The notes below the pieces were generated by a model. That model made no database searches. It saw only the letters and a list, made by a program, of their open reading frames with translations, and was not told the origin of the DNA. A DNA stretch of 64,000 nucleotides from DATIYF01 sp035517775 (GTDB lineage: Bacteria; Acidobacteriota; Terriglobia; Terriglobales; Acidobacteriaceae). The stretch covers positions 1 to 64,000 of the forward strand of contig DATIYF010000045.1 in NCBI GenBank assembly GCA_035517775.1. Reading direction: 5' to 3'. Positions 1 through 8,273 of the stretch are shown piece by piece (the stretch's first letter is position 1; each line of letters opens with the position of its first letter). Both the position numbers and the translations under genes were made by a program.

Positions 1-1746
1 ATAGCGGCGCCTTCCCCAACGCTGCAGGTGATCGAACCACTGCCGGCCTGAGCGCGCGGCCTGCTCCCCGAGCACCTGCTGATGGTGAACATCGTAGTTG
101 ACCACCCATTCGCGCCAGAATGACTCCATGGCATCCAAATAGAGCCCCAGGCGGTTCCAGCCGCCGTGACCAAGACCGGAAGCCGCTGGAGTGGGGTCGA
201 AGCTCACCCATCCGTGGCCGGGGAAATACGCTTCCACCCAGGAATGGGCGTCACTTTCGCGGACCACGTATTGGGAGGTCAGATCGTTGAACTCTCCGGT
301 GCGAAAGCCGTTGACCACGCGCGAGGGAATGCCCAGGGTGCGCAGCATGACCGCCATGGCCGAGGCAAAGTACTCGCAGTGGCCCTGTTTGCGCTGGAAG
401 AGGAATTCGGCAAGCGGGTCTGCGGGCGGAGTGGGCGAGAGCTGCAGGGTGTAGCCGAAATGAGTGCGCAGGTAAGTCTCCAGGGCGGCGGCGCGGTCGT
501 AATTGTCTTTGGCGGCTGCGGTAATTTGCGCCGCCAGGCGGGGAATGCGGGGATCGAGCGCCGGCAGTTGCAGGTAATCGAGCAGAATTTCGGCGGGGTA
601 TGAAGCGGGCGCGCGGCGAAGGTCATCGGGCGCCGGCCGGGCAATGTCAGAGATGGCCTGATAGACGCTGACCGGGTGCTCCACATCGACGTCGTACACG
701 GCGCCGCCGCCATCGGTGGTAATGAGGCGATAGGCGCCTTGCAGGCTCTGCGCCCGCGCCGCCAGAAAAAATACATTGGTGGTGACCGGCTCCATCAGCA
801 CGCGGTAGTGAACGTAATGCGGCGCAGCCACCTGCCCCGCGGGACGGCCGGAGAGCACAAAGCTGCCGTCGGCCGATCGCGCCACAACGTGCTGCCCGTG
901 CGGATTGGACCAGGTGCGGCCATCAAATATGTTCAGCGCCACTCCGCGCCATTTCAGATCGAAGGCGCCGCGATTGTCGCCGTCAATGCGGATGTGCATC
1001 ACCACCGCGCTCGACTGCTGAATCTGGCCGATCTGCCCCAGTTGCACCCGGTCGCTGAAACCTGTGGCCAGATCGCTGCTGCGGGCATAGGCGTTGAGAT
1101 AGCCGGAGGAGACGCGGGGCAGAAGGAAGAAGATCAGGCCCGCGCCTAAAAGAATCAGCAAGACGATCAGAGGCGAGGCCGCCGCCAGCGAGGTTGCCAG
1201 GTACCGCGCGGACCTGGGATCCTCCCGCGAGCGGACCGCCGCTTTGGCGGCCGCATGGCGCATCTCCATCAGGATGAAGGCGGCCACCGCCACCAGCAGA
1301 AAACCGGCAAAGGCCGCCACGAACGCGCTATCCACGGTGAGCACCGAGGCGGCCAGCACCAGCAGAAAGGCCAGCACGGCCAGAAAATAGCGGTCGCGTT
1401 CCCGCCTCACTGAGAACAGGCGCACGACCATGACGAACAACACCAGGTGGATGGTGGAGTTCAGGAATGCACCCGAAATCAGGAAGTAATCCGCCAGGTA
1501 AAAGGCAACGTAGGCCAAGGTGAGAAAATTGGTCCAGCTCTCGGGAACCGAGAACGTGCTCCCCTTGAAGAGCAGATAGCCGCGAAATAGAAACGCCGCC
1601 AGCACCAGCAGCACTGTGGGCAGATCGAGCCCGCCGGTGGTGGCCAGGGTGCCGAACCCCATGAACACCATGAGATAGAGCACCCGCTCAAAATAGCGCT
1701 CCAGCGCCGGGTTGTTGCTGCCGGTATCGGATGCCGCATCCAACAT
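1..1746 (-). CDS. TgpA-like transglutaminase with N-terminal membrane domain (partial, 3' end outside window)
   Basis: The frame is open from the ATG at 1746 to the left edge (582 codons, no stop), so the C-terminus is missing. Roughly the first 160 residues are hydrophobic and hold several membrane helices, as in the DUF3488/TgpA N-terminal domain. A periplasmic region follows, ending in a transglutaminase core. The catalytic triad is visible as Cys457 (GHCEYFAS), His501 (DAHSWVE) and Asp517 (FDPTP). Known relatives are membrane-anchored and may act on periplasmic proteins or peptides; the substrate is unknown. An AAAGGG about 8 nt upstream supports the start. The gene is 57 nt downstream of a DUF1634 gene on the same strand, so it may be the third gene of the TauE-DUF1634 transcript. 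Relatives often carry a DUF4129 tail, which would lie outside the window. Confidence 0.88.
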   Translation of the reverse strand, partial: MLDAASDTGSNNPALERYFERVLYLMVFMGFGTLATTGGLDLPTVLLVLAAFLFRGYLLFKGSTFSVPESWTNFLTLAYVAFYLADYFLISGAFLNSTIHLVLFVMVVRLFSVRRERDRYFLAVLAFLLVLAASVLTVDSAFVAAFAGFLLVAVAAFILMEMRHAAAKAAVRSREDPRSARYLATSLAAASPLIVLLILLGAGLIFFLLPRVSSGYLNAYARSSDLATGFSDRVQLGQIGQIQQSSAVVMHIRIDGDNRGAFDLKWRGVALNIFDGRTWSNPHGQHVVARSADGSFVLSGRPAGQVAAPHYVHYRVLMEPVTTNVFFLAARAQSLQGAYRLITTDGGGAVYDVDVEHPVSVYQAISDIARPAPDDLRRAPASYPAEILLDYLQLPALDPRIPRLAAQITAAAKDNYDRAAALETYLRTHFGYTLQLSPTPPADPLAEFLFQRKQGHCEYFASAMAVMLRTLGIPSRVVNGFRTGEFNDLTSQYVVRESDAHSWVEAYFPGHGWVSFDPTPAASGLGHGGWNRLGLYLDAMESFWREWVVNYDVHHQQVLGEQAARSGRQWFDHLQRWGRRRY

Positions 1747-1803
1747 CGCAACGCCCTTTAGGGTTCCGAGTTCCCGGTGGCCAGTTCGGGAGCTCTCAGC
1801 GCC

Positions 1804-2196
1804 CTAGAACATCATTCCCGAGCCAATCAGGCTGTAGAGCAGTACCGCGAGCACGATCAAGGTGAAGCCCACATACATTCGGTCGCGCTCTTCCGCAAAT
1901 CCAAATACTGAAAACGCCACCCGCGCCACCGGCGTAGAAATCAGCAAGAGCAGTCCAAGCTGAATGACCGCCCGGCCCTGGAGAGTGAAGGCCTCGCGCA
2001 CGATTCCTCCGATGGTGCGAAGCTCAGCGGGCTCGCCGCGGAAGACACGATAGTCGGCGGGGGCCGCGCCGTGGTGAAGCAGATAAATCAGCGCCCCAAT
2101 GACGACCACCAGAGCGGAAAACGAAACGCCGATGCGCAGCAGGGTGCCCACAATGTCTTCCAGCTTCTGATCGGTCCAGGCTTTGAGCAGAGGCAT
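1804..2196 (-). CDS. DUF1634 family membrane protein
   Basis: This is a 130-residue protein with three predicted membrane helices: residues about 21-43, 75-95 and 107-127 (IGVSFSALVVVIGALIYLL, AVIQLGLLLLISTPVARVAF, LIVLAVLLYSLIGSGMMF). Size and pattern match DUF1634, a family of unknown function that is very often encoded next to TauE/SafE permeases. That is the arrangement here: only 2 nt separate it from the permease upstream, so the two are surely co-transcribed. It probably acts as an accessory subunit of the permease, but no catalytic or binding motif is visible. Confidence 0.85.
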   Translation of the reverse strand: MPLLKAWTDQKLEDIVGTLLRIGVSFSALVVVIGALIYLLHHGAAPADYRVFRGEPAELRTIGGIVREAFTLQGRAVIQLGLLLLISTPVARVAFSVFGFAEERDRMYVGFTLIVLAVLLYSLIGSGMMF

Positions 2197-2198
2197 AT

Positions 2199-3035
2199 TC
2201 AGATTCTCCCGGCAAATCCCTTGTAGAGCATTTCCAGGCCGAGCACCGCAATCACCAGGCTGAAGATCAGGCGCAGCTGTTTGGTTTCGGTGCGCACCAG
2301 AATGCGGGTTCCGAGCAAAGACCCGGCCAGCACGCCCAGCATGACCGGCATGGCAATACCCGGGTCCACATAGCCGCGATTCAAATAAATTCCCGCGCTG
2401 GCCGCGGCCGTGACGCCGATCATGAAGTTGCTGGTGGTGGTAGAAACCTTGAAGGGCAATTTCATGGTGTGGTCCATGGCCAGCACCTTCATGGAGCCGC
2501 CGCCCATGCCCAGCAGGCCGGAGAGCGTGCCCGCGCCGAACATGAGGCCAAAGCCGGCAGGTACATTCTGCGGGTTGTAATAGCGGGTTCCGTTCCCTTC
2601 CGGCAGGCTGCCATTCATACGCAAGTAAGTGGCGATGCGGTCAGGCGGCAGGTTGCGCTCGTGCGGCGGCCGGGGCCGGCGCGAAATGTAAGCCGAGTAA
2701 AGCAGCACGATGCCGAAAATCACCGCCAGGGCGCTGGTGGGAACGATGGTGGCCAGGAAAGCGCCCAACAGCGCGCCCAGGGTGGTGGCAATCTCCAGGA
2801 ACATGCCGATGCGGATATTGGAGAAACCTTCTTTCACGTAAGCCGCGGCCGCGCCGGAAGAAGTGGCGATCACCGAGACCAGCGAGGCCCCGATGGCATA
2901 GCGGATATCCACGTGAAAGAGAAGGATCAGCAGCGGAACCAGCACCACGCCGCCGCCCAGCCCGGTCAATGCGCCGAGCAGGCCCGCCACAAATGAGCCC
3001 ATCCACACCAGGCCGGTGAATTCAAGAACGTTCAT
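2199..3035 (-). CDS. TauE/SafE (TSUP) family permease
   Basis: This is a 278-residue polytopic membrane protein with the two-fold repeated TSUP pattern. Each half begins with a glycine-rich helix (GLLGALTGLGGGVVLVPLL near residue 20 and GTLSGLLGMGGGSMKVLAM near residue 173). The family exports or imports sulfur-containing or carboxylate anions such as sulfite, sulfoacetate or taurine-derived compounds; specificity cannot be read from sequence. It is the first gene of a likely TauE-DUF1634-transglutaminase transcript and diverges from the SRP RNA gene. The start at 3035 gives the usual family length; no strong Shine-Dalgarno is seen. Confidence 0.88.
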   Translation of the reverse strand: MNVLEFTGLVWMGSFVAGLLGALTGLGGGVVLVPLLILLFHVDIRYAIGASLVSVIATSSGAAAAYVKEGFSNIRIGMFLEIATTLGALLGAFLATIVPTSALAVIFGIVLLYSAYISRRPRPPHERNLPPDRIATYLRMNGSLPEGNGTRYYNPQNVPAGFGLMFGAGTLSGLLGMGGGSMKVLAMDHTMKLPFKVSTTTSNFMIGVTAAASAGIYLNRGYVDPGIAMPVMLGVLAGSLLGTRILVRTETKQLRLIFSLVIAVLGLEMLYKGFAGRI

Positions 3036-3132
3036 GCAGGAAGGCTGCTTCTAGTGTGCCACAGGCGCGCAGGGTTTGTTTTCCTCGCCGCCTCGAACTT
3101 ACCCGGGGCGCCGAAGCCCGGAAGCCCGATGC

Positions 3133-3138
3133 TAGAAT
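3133..3138 (+). promoter_or_regulatory. -10 element of the SRP RNA promoter
   Basis: TAGAAT lies 6-7 nt before the predicted 5' end of the SRP RNA and matches the housekeeping -10 consensus at five of six positions. No convincing -35 hexamer is visible at the usual spacing. Confidence 0.5.
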
Positions 3139-3144
3139 GAATCG

Positions 3145-3251
3145 CGTCAGGCATCGGTCCCACGCGACGCATTCCCGCCAACCCCGCCAGGTCCGGAAGG
3201 AAGCAACGGTAACGGGCTCTTGCGTGTGCAGTGGGCCGCCGGTGCCTGGCT
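3145..3251 (+). ncRNA. ffs: Signal recognition particle RNA, bacterial small (4.5S) type
   Basis: The conserved apical domain GTCCGGAAGGAAGCA, followed by ACGGTAACGG, lies at about 3191-3214 and is diagnostic of bacterial SRP RNA (the Ffh M-domain binding loop plus GGAA tetraloop). The outer ends pair: GTCAGGCATCGG at 3146-3157 with CCGGTGCCTGGC at 3239-3250, with G-U wobbles. This closes a hairpin of about 105 nt, the size of the E. coli-type short SRP RNA. The RNA binds Ffh and directs nascent membrane proteins to FtsY. Ends are estimated from the helix and the upstream -10 box. Confidence 0.93.
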
Positions 3252-3290
3252 TTGCCTTGCGGGTCCATTCTGCCGAGAGAAAGCACGGCG

Positions 3291-3368
3291 AACCACAAAG
3301 TACACTAAGTTCCGCGAAGCCTTAGCAAGGCCCGATTTCCTTCGTGTCGCTTCGTGTCCTTCGTGTTG
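3291..3368. repeat. Dispersed CACGAAG-type inverted repeat
   Basis: The left arm (AACCACAAAGTACACTAAG, from 3291) and the right arm (CTTCGTGTCGCTTCGTGTC and on, to 3368) are imperfect reverse complements. Each is made of short ACACGAAG-like units. Similar units recur at about 34295-34327 (minus orientation) and 46269-46300. The element fills most of the gap between the SRP RNA and fabH and contains no plausible gene. Confidence 0.6.
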
Positions 3369-3455
3369 AATGGGCTTCGAGGGGCGTGGCGCTGATGGAC
3401 ATTCGCTCTCCCGTGCGGCAAAATAGCGGATTCATCTTTGAGGAGAGTTCATCGA

Positions 3456-4460
3456 GTGAGCCAGCCCGCGCGGGTCAGAGTGAAAATCAGCGCCCTCGGC
3501 ACTTACGTTCCGCCCCGCCTGCTCACCAACGCCGACCTGGAAAAACTGGTCGAAACCTCGAACGACTGGATACTCACCCGCACCGGCATCCGCGAGCGCC
3601 ACATTGTGGAAAAAGGGGTTGCCAGCAGCGACCTTGCGGTCGAAGCCGCGAAAAAGGCGCTCGCCGAGCGCGGCATCACCGCCAACGACATTGAGGCCAT
3701 CGTGGTAGCCACGGTCACGCCCGACATGTTTTTCCCCTCGACCGCCTGCCTGGTGCAACACAAGCTGGGAGCAAAGGGCATCTGGGGATTCGACCTCTCC
3801 GGCGCCTGCTCGGCATTCACCTATGCCTTGCAGTCGGGGGCGCAGTTTGTGGCCTCGGGCGCGCACAAGAAAGTTCTGGTGATCGGCGCCGATGTGATGT
3901 CCTCGATCATTGATTACACCGACCGCGCCACCTGCGTTCTTTTCGGCGATGGCGCGGGCGCGGTGGTGCTCGAGCCGGCCGAGGAAGATGGCCTGGGCCT
4001 GATTGATTTCATCCACGAAGTGGATGGCTCCGGCGCCTGCGCTCTCTACATGCCCGGCGGAGGCAGCCTGCACCCTTCCACCCACGACACGGTGGACCGG
4101 AAGATGCACTTCGTTCATCAGGATGGCCAGGCAGTTTTCAAATTCGCGGTGCGCAAGCAGACAGAGCTGTGCGAACGCATTCTCGAGCGCAATGGGCTGA
4201 AGGGCAGCGATATTGACGCTTTCATCCCCCACCAGGCGAACCAGCGCATTATTCTGGCTACGGCCGAGCGCATGGGCCTGCGGCCGGAAAGCGTGATCAT
4301 CAACATTGACCGTTATGGAAACACCACCGCCGGCACGATCCCGCTGGCCATGGAAACCGCCCGCCAGGAAGGCAAGCTGAAGAAGGGTGATCTGGTGCTG
4401 CTGGCCACCGTTGGCGCTGGATTTACCGCCGGCGTGACGTTGCTGCGCTGGGCGTTCTGA
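3456..4460 (+). CDS. fabH: Beta-ketoacyl-ACP synthase III (FabH)
   Basis: FabH condenses acetyl-CoA with malonyl-ACP to start type II fatty acid synthesis in the cytosol. The catalytic triad is Cys118 (SGACSAF), His259 (PHQANQR) and Asn289 (GNTTAG), with the same 30-residue His-Asn spacing as E. coli FabH. The 334-residue length is close to the usual 320-335. The GTG at 3456 is chosen because AGGAGAG sits 8 nt upstream; an in-frame TTG at 3438 lies in front of that ribosome-binding site. The gene converges on the M1-like gene, 15 nt away, and stands apart from other fab genes. Confidence 0.95.
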   Translation: MSQPARVRVKISALGTYVPPRLLTNADLEKLVETSNDWILTRTGIRERHIVEKGVASSDLAVEAAKKALAERGITANDIEAIVVATVTPDMFFPSTACLVQHKLGAKGIWGFDLSGACSAFTYALQSGAQFVASGAHKKVLVIGADVMSSIIDYTDRATCVLFGDGAGAVVLEPAEEDGLGLIDFIHEVDGSGACALYMPGGGSLHPSTHDTVDRKMHFVHQDGQAVFKFAVRKQTELCERILERNGLKGSDIDAFIPHQANQRIILATAERMGLRPESVIINIDRYGNTTAGTIPLAMETARQEGKLKKGDLVLLATVGAGFTAGVTLLRWAF

Positions 4461-4475
4461 GTTTCAGCTCCAGGC

Positions 4476-6500
4476 TTACATCCCTGATACCTCGCCGTTC
4501 TTGGGCTGCTCGTAGGCCTTCTGCAGGTACTTGCGCGCCTGGCCCAGCGCGCCCTGGGTATCATCGTTGGTCTGGATGGCCTGGCGGTATTCATTGGTGG
4601 CGCGCTCGCGCTGGCCGGTAATGTCAAAAATCTTGCCCAGCTGGATGTGGCTCCAGACCTCGGTCCAGCGCGGGTCGCCATCGCCGTTGAGAGAATCGCG
4701 GTAAGCGTTGGCCGCCGCCTGGTAGTTGTGCTGCAGGAAAAATACGTCGGCAATGCGGTAGTGGGCGAGCGAGCTGTTCTTGTTGATATCCAGCGCTTTG
4801 TTGAATTCTTCGAGCGCAGTGGCCAGGTCGCCCTGCTGAATCAAGCCCTGCCCGCGCTGAATGGCGGCGCGCAGCTTGATGTCGGGCGAATTCTTCAGCA
4901 CCCGGTCGTCGGGATCAATGGAGATGCGCCGCGGGCGGCCGAAGGTGTCGACAGTGAAAGCGGAGTCGGTGCCCACCACGTCCACCTTCTTGATTTCGGT
5001 TTTGCCGTCGGTATCAATCTTCAGTTCGACCGGCATGCGAAACAGGTCGAGGTCCTGGGTGATCTGCCCGACGATGCGAAAACCCTTGTTGTTGCCCAGG
5101 CGGTAAATGGTGTACTTGGCCTTGAATTCGGGCGCGCCGGTGGAATCGAACCACTGGGAGAAGAACCAGCGCAGCTGGTCGCCGTAGTTCTGCTCGGCAA
5201 TGGCGCTGAAGTCATCGGTGGTGGCCGATTTGCCCGCATACCTGACGAAGAAGTCGCGCATGGTGCGATCGTACTTCTGGTCGCCTTCCACCCAGCGCAG
5301 CATGTGCAGCACCATGGCGCCTTTATCGGTTACCAGCGACTGCGCCTCGGGCGAAAACATATCCAGCTTGCCCACGCTGGCTAGCGGAACGGTGTCATAC
5401 GCCAGCGCGCCCACCGACATGTCCTTGACCGCCTCTTCCAGGCCGGCGGGGCCGGCGGCCTGCTCCACGTAGCGGGCTTCGGAGTAGCGGGCAAAGCCAT
5501 CGCTTAGCCACCAATCGTCCCGCGAGGCTGGGCTTACAGTAACGCCCCACCACTGGTGGGCGATGGTATTGGCGAGCAGGCGGTAATCCACCTTCTGGGT
5601 GATGGCACGGCTGGCGATGGCGGCGACCTGCGGCGCCCAGGCCGAAGGCACCGTGTCATCGGGAAGTTCCACGATGCGCAGCGTCGGGCCGAAAGGCAAT
5701 GGGCCGTAAAGGGTCACGAAATAGGTGAATTCCTTGACCGCGGTCTCGGCAAACTCCGCCCCCATGTTCTGATGGACGGGCTTGAAAAATACATGCAGAT
5801 CGAGGCCGGCCTCGTTGCTCTTGAATTCCTGGAAAACACCGGCCACGATGGTGCCGGGAAAGCTTGGCTTGTCAGAGACGAAGGTAAAGGTCTTGGTCGG
5901 CAAAGCGCCGGCCGCCTTCTTGGCGGGGTTCTCGACCACCGTTTCCGTGCCGCTGCCGATCACCGTCATATGCGCGGGCACGGTCACGCTGATGGTGGAA
6001 GTAAAGCGGTTGATGCCGTAAGCATTCACGGGAAACCAGCGGCCGGCGTAGAGCAGATAGCTGGTTTCATCGTCAATCGAGGCCAGTTTCAGGCCCTGCA
6101 CCGGGCTGTCGTCGGCGGAGTTGAGCACGCCTTCGTAGTCGAAGGTCAGCGTGGTCGAAGCGCCCTTGGAAAGACCATCGGGAAGCTGCACCCGCACGGT
6201 GGAATCCTGGGTAGAGCGCTCGGCGGTAAGCGGTTTGTCGTGCTCGTCCAGAACCTTGGTGAGGCGCAGATCGTTGTGCAGTTCGAAGCTGGCGATAGTG
6301 AGGTCTTCGAGGGCGGTGAACTTGACTTTGGCGCGCGCTCTGAGCTGGTGCAGATGTGGCGTCAGCTCGGCCTCGATCTGGTAGTCATCCACCTGCAGGC
6401 GGGGCTTCTCGGCCGCCCAGGCGGACAGGGAGACGAGCAGGACACACGTAAGCGCCGCGGCAAGGGCCCGGCACAACTGTCCAGGTTGAGGGAACTTCAA
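4476..6500 (-). CDS. M1 aminopeptidase-like protein with lost catalytic motif, plus TPR tail
   Basis: This is a 674-residue exported protein with a signal peptide (about 1-30, ending SAWAA). An M1-type beta-sandwich domain and a gluzincin-like domain follow, then tetratricopeptide-like repeats at about 545-660. The M1 core is clear around residues 307-340 (AHQWWG, then DDWWLSDGFARYSEA). However, the zinc-binding HExxH reads NTIAH: Asn311 replaces the first His, Thr312 replaces the catalytic Glu, and only His315 remains. The third zinc ligand, normally Glu in NEGF, is Asp334 in SDGF. The exopeptidase GAMEN motif is not evident either. It is therefore probably a non-catalytic peptide- or protein-binding member of the family. 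It is a lone minus-strand gene converging on fabH. Confidence 0.8.
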   Translation of the reverse strand: MKFPQPGQLCRALAAALTCVLLVSLSAWAAEKPRLQVDDYQIEAELTPHLHQLRARAKVKFTALEDLTIASFELHNDLRLTKVLDEHDKPLTAERSTQDSTVRVQLPDGLSKGASTTLTFDYEGVLNSADDSPVQGLKLASIDDETSYLLYAGRWFPVNAYGINRFTSTISVTVPAHMTVIGSGTETVVENPAKKAAGALPTKTFTFVSDKPSFPGTIVAGVFQEFKSNEAGLDLHVFFKPVHQNMGAEFAETAVKEFTYFVTLYGPLPFGPTLRIVELPDDTVPSAWAPQVAAIASRAITQKVDYRLLANTIAHQWWGVTVSPASRDDWWLSDGFARYSEARYVEQAAGPAGLEEAVKDMSVGALAYDTVPLASVGKLDMFSPEAQSLVTDKGAMVLHMLRWVEGDQKYDRTMRDFFVRYAGKSATTDDFSAIAEQNYGDQLRWFFSQWFDSTGAPEFKAKYTIYRLGNNKGFRIVGQITQDLDLFRMPVELKIDTDGKTEIKKVDVVGTDSAFTVDTFGRPRRISIDPDDRVLKNSPDIKLRAAIQRGQGLIQQGDLATALEEFNKALDINKNSSLAHYRIADVFFLQHNYQAAANAYRDSLNGDGDPRWTEVWSHIQLGKIFDITGQRERATNEYRQAIQTNDDTQGALGQARKYLQKAYEQPKNGEVSGM

Positions 6501-6681
6501 GGCGAGGTCTCCAGTAAAGAATTAGATGAAGATTGTGACGCAAAAGATGGCCTCGGGACAAGCCGTAGCGGGCACGGAAGGCCTGCGAAGGAAAGGTTTT
6601 TTCCTACAAAGCCCGCCAGCGCCCGGCCTGGGACTGCGAATTCATACAATATCTGGGCCGCTTATTCGTCTTTACCCGTAG

Positions 6682-7275
6682 ATGAATGGCGCGCCGGGGA
6701 CCGTGTGGGTGGCGGGGCGGATGGCTGACGAAAACCAGCGCATCGGCGAGGTGGTGGCTCGCGAGCAGGGCCGGCTGCGGAGCTTCATCCGCCGCCGGGT
6801 CGAGGACGAGGCCGAGGTCGAAGACATTCTGCAGGATGTCTTCTACGAACTGGTGGCCGCCTACCGGCTGATGCAGCCTATCGAACAGATGAGCGCCTGG
6901 CTGTTCCGGGTGGCGCGCAATCGCATCATTGACCGTTTTCGCCGGAGGCGGCCGGTGGCCTCCATCGGGGATTCCGCTGGCCCAGGGGAAGGCGAGGCGC
7001 TGCTGCTCGAGGATCTGCTGCCCTCGCCTGATGCGGGGCCCGAGGCCGCCTACGCCCGCACAGTGCTGCTCGAAGAGCTGGAAGCCGCACTCGAAGAACT
7101 GCCCGAGGAGCAGCGCGAGGCTTTCGTGGCGCATGAGATCGAAGGTTTGAGTTTCAAGGAGATGGCTGAGCGGACCGGCGTGGGCATGAACACCCTGCTG
7201 GCCCGCAAACGATACGCCGTCCTGCACCTGCGCAAGCGGCTGCGGGCGATTTACGATGAATTTTTGAAAGGATAA
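6682..7275 (+). CDS. ECF-type RNA polymerase sigma factor
   Basis: This is a 197-residue sigma-70 family protein with only regions 2 and 4. Region 2 (about 25-90) contains the DILQDVFYELV and AWLFRVARNRIIDRFRRRRP motifs. Region 4 (about 140-190) has LPEEQREAFVAHEIEGLSF, then a helix-turn-helix EMAERTGVGMNTLLARKRYA. It would direct RNA polymerase to stress- or envelope-related promoters. A second in-frame ATG at 6721 (MADENQR) would give a more typical ECF N-terminus, so the exact start is uncertain. TACAAT at 6645-6650 could be a -10 box. The small membrane protein gene that follows starts 5 nt after the stop and may encode its regulator. Confidence 0.9.
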   Translation: MNGAPGTVWVAGRMADENQRIGEVVAREQGRLRSFIRRRVEDEAEVEDILQDVFYELVAAYRLMQPIEQMSAWLFRVARNRIIDRFRRRRPVASIGDSAGPGEGEALLLEDLLPSPDAGPEAAYARTVLLEELEAALEELPEEQREAFVAHEIEGLSFKEMAERTGVGMNTLLARKRYAVLHLRKRLRAIYDEFLKG

Positions 7276-7280
7276 ATCGT

Positions 7281-7619
7281 ATGCGAAGAAAACGGATTTG
7301 GAGATTTCTGCTCTTTTTGCCGCTTGGGCTGGCGTTGTTCGCCGGCTTTGTGGCCGTGGTCCGGTATTTGTGGAACTGGCTGATGCCCGCGGTGTTCGGC
7401 TTGCACCTGATCACCTACTGGCAGGCCCTGGGACTGCTGGTGCTGTGCTGGATCCTGTTTGGCGGGCGGCGCGGCTTTGCCGGCCCCAGAATGCGCTGGC
7501 GCCACCGCATGAGAGAGCGCTGGGAGGAAATGACTCCCGAGGAGCGAGCCAAATTCCGCGAGGGGATGCGCTGGCGCTGCGGAGTTGCCGACGATCCGGC
7601 GGCCAAGCCGAGCCCGTAA
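7281..7619 (+). CDS. Small membrane protein co-transcribed with ECF sigma factor
   Basis: This is a 112-residue protein with two hydrophobic segments (about 7-30 and 39-62) and a basic, charged C-terminal tail (RMRWRHRMRERWEEMTPEERAKFREGMRWRCG). The MTPEERAKFREGM stretch is typical of small proteins encoded beside ECF sigma factors, but no recognised anti-sigma zinc motif (HxxxCxxC) is present. An AAGGAT Shine-Dalgarno and 5-nt spacing to the sigma gene imply an operon. A role as membrane-bound regulator of the sigma factor is inferred from position only. Confidence 0.7.
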   Translation: MRRKRIWRFLLFLPLGLALFAGFVAVVRYLWNWLMPAVFGLHLITYWQALGLLVLCWILFGGRRGFAGPRMRWRHRMRERWEEMTPEERAKFREGMRWRCGVADDPAAKPSP

Positions 7620-7631
7620 GGTGCTGACGGC

Positions 7632-8111
7632 TCAAGGCGCCGCTGGACGCGACTTCCCCGCAAGGTAAGAGCGGTAGGCGTAGATCACGGCCAGCAGGGG
7701 CGGCGCCAGCAGCACGCCCCAGAATGGAATCACAAATCCCAGCGCGATGGGAATCACGATCGAGGCCCAGATGGGCACTTTGGCTGCGCGTTTCATGATG
7801 TAGGGCTGAAGTACGAAGCCATCCACCACCACGATTCCGGCGTAGAGCACCAGAACGTAAAACGGGTGCTGCCAGTCCGCGAACTTGATGGCCGCGGCCA
7901 GAGTTGGGCCGATCATGGCCAGCACGGGGCCAAAATGCGGAACGAAATGAAGGACGAAGGCCAGAATTGCCCACAGCGGCGCTCCGGGAACCCGCAGCAC
8001 GTGCAGGCCCACGAACCAGAGCAGGGCGGCGGCCAGCGAGTCCTGACACTGCGCCAGGAACCAGTTCTTCAGGGCCTGGCCGGTAAAGCGAAAGTGATCG
8101 CCGAGATTCAT
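7632..8111 (-). CDS. AI-2E family (PerM-like) permease, half length
   Basis: The 159 residues match the C-terminal half of the AI-2E/PerM transporter family. This includes the FVLHFVPHFGPVLAMIGP segment, the long hydrophobic stretch after it, and the VDGFVLQPYIMKRAAKVPIW motif. Canonical members have about 350 residues, so either this is a short stand-alone variant or the 5' half has been lost. The start codon lies just below a dispersed AGCTTTT-type repeat at 8126-8168, which fits truncation but does not prove it. No good Shine-Dalgarno precedes the ATG. It overlaps neither neighbour and converges on the small membrane protein gene. Confidence 0.65.
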   Translation of the reverse strand: MNLGDHFRFTGQALKNWFLAQCQDSLAAALLWFVGLHVLRVPGAPLWAILAFVLHFVPHFGPVLAMIGPTLAAAIKFADWQHPFYVLVLYAGIVVVDGFVLQPYIMKRAAKVPIWASIVIPIALGFVIPFWGVLLAPPLLAVIYAYRSYLAGKSRPAAP

Positions 8112-8125
8112 GGAGATGAGATGCG

Positions 8126-8168
8126 AAGCTGGCTCTTAGCTTTTGGCTCTTAAGCTTTTAGCTGTTCC
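8126..8168. repeat. Short tandem AGCTTTT/GGCTCTT repeat
   Basis: Two near-identical units reading GGCTCTTAGCTTTT and GGCTCTTAAGCTTTT follow each other here, then AGC. A TGAATGCTGAACC stretch downstream (about 8190-8205) resembles part of the 30246-30344 repeat. It lies in the 160-nt gap between the divergent AI-2E-type gene and the second ECF sigma gene and has no coding potential. Confidence 0.5.
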
Positions 8169-8273
8169 GCCAAGTGCCCAAGGGCAGGTGCTGAATGCTG
8201 AACCAAACTTTTGTGTCCGTGTAAACCCAGTCCTGCCAAACTCGTCCATACTACATAGCAGAAGAAGAATCGC

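Noticed and set aside
3438..3455. TTG start for fabH six codons upstream of the chosen GTG
   Set aside because: The TTG precedes the AGGAGAG ribosome-binding site, so it cannot use it; the GTG at 3456 is correctly spaced.
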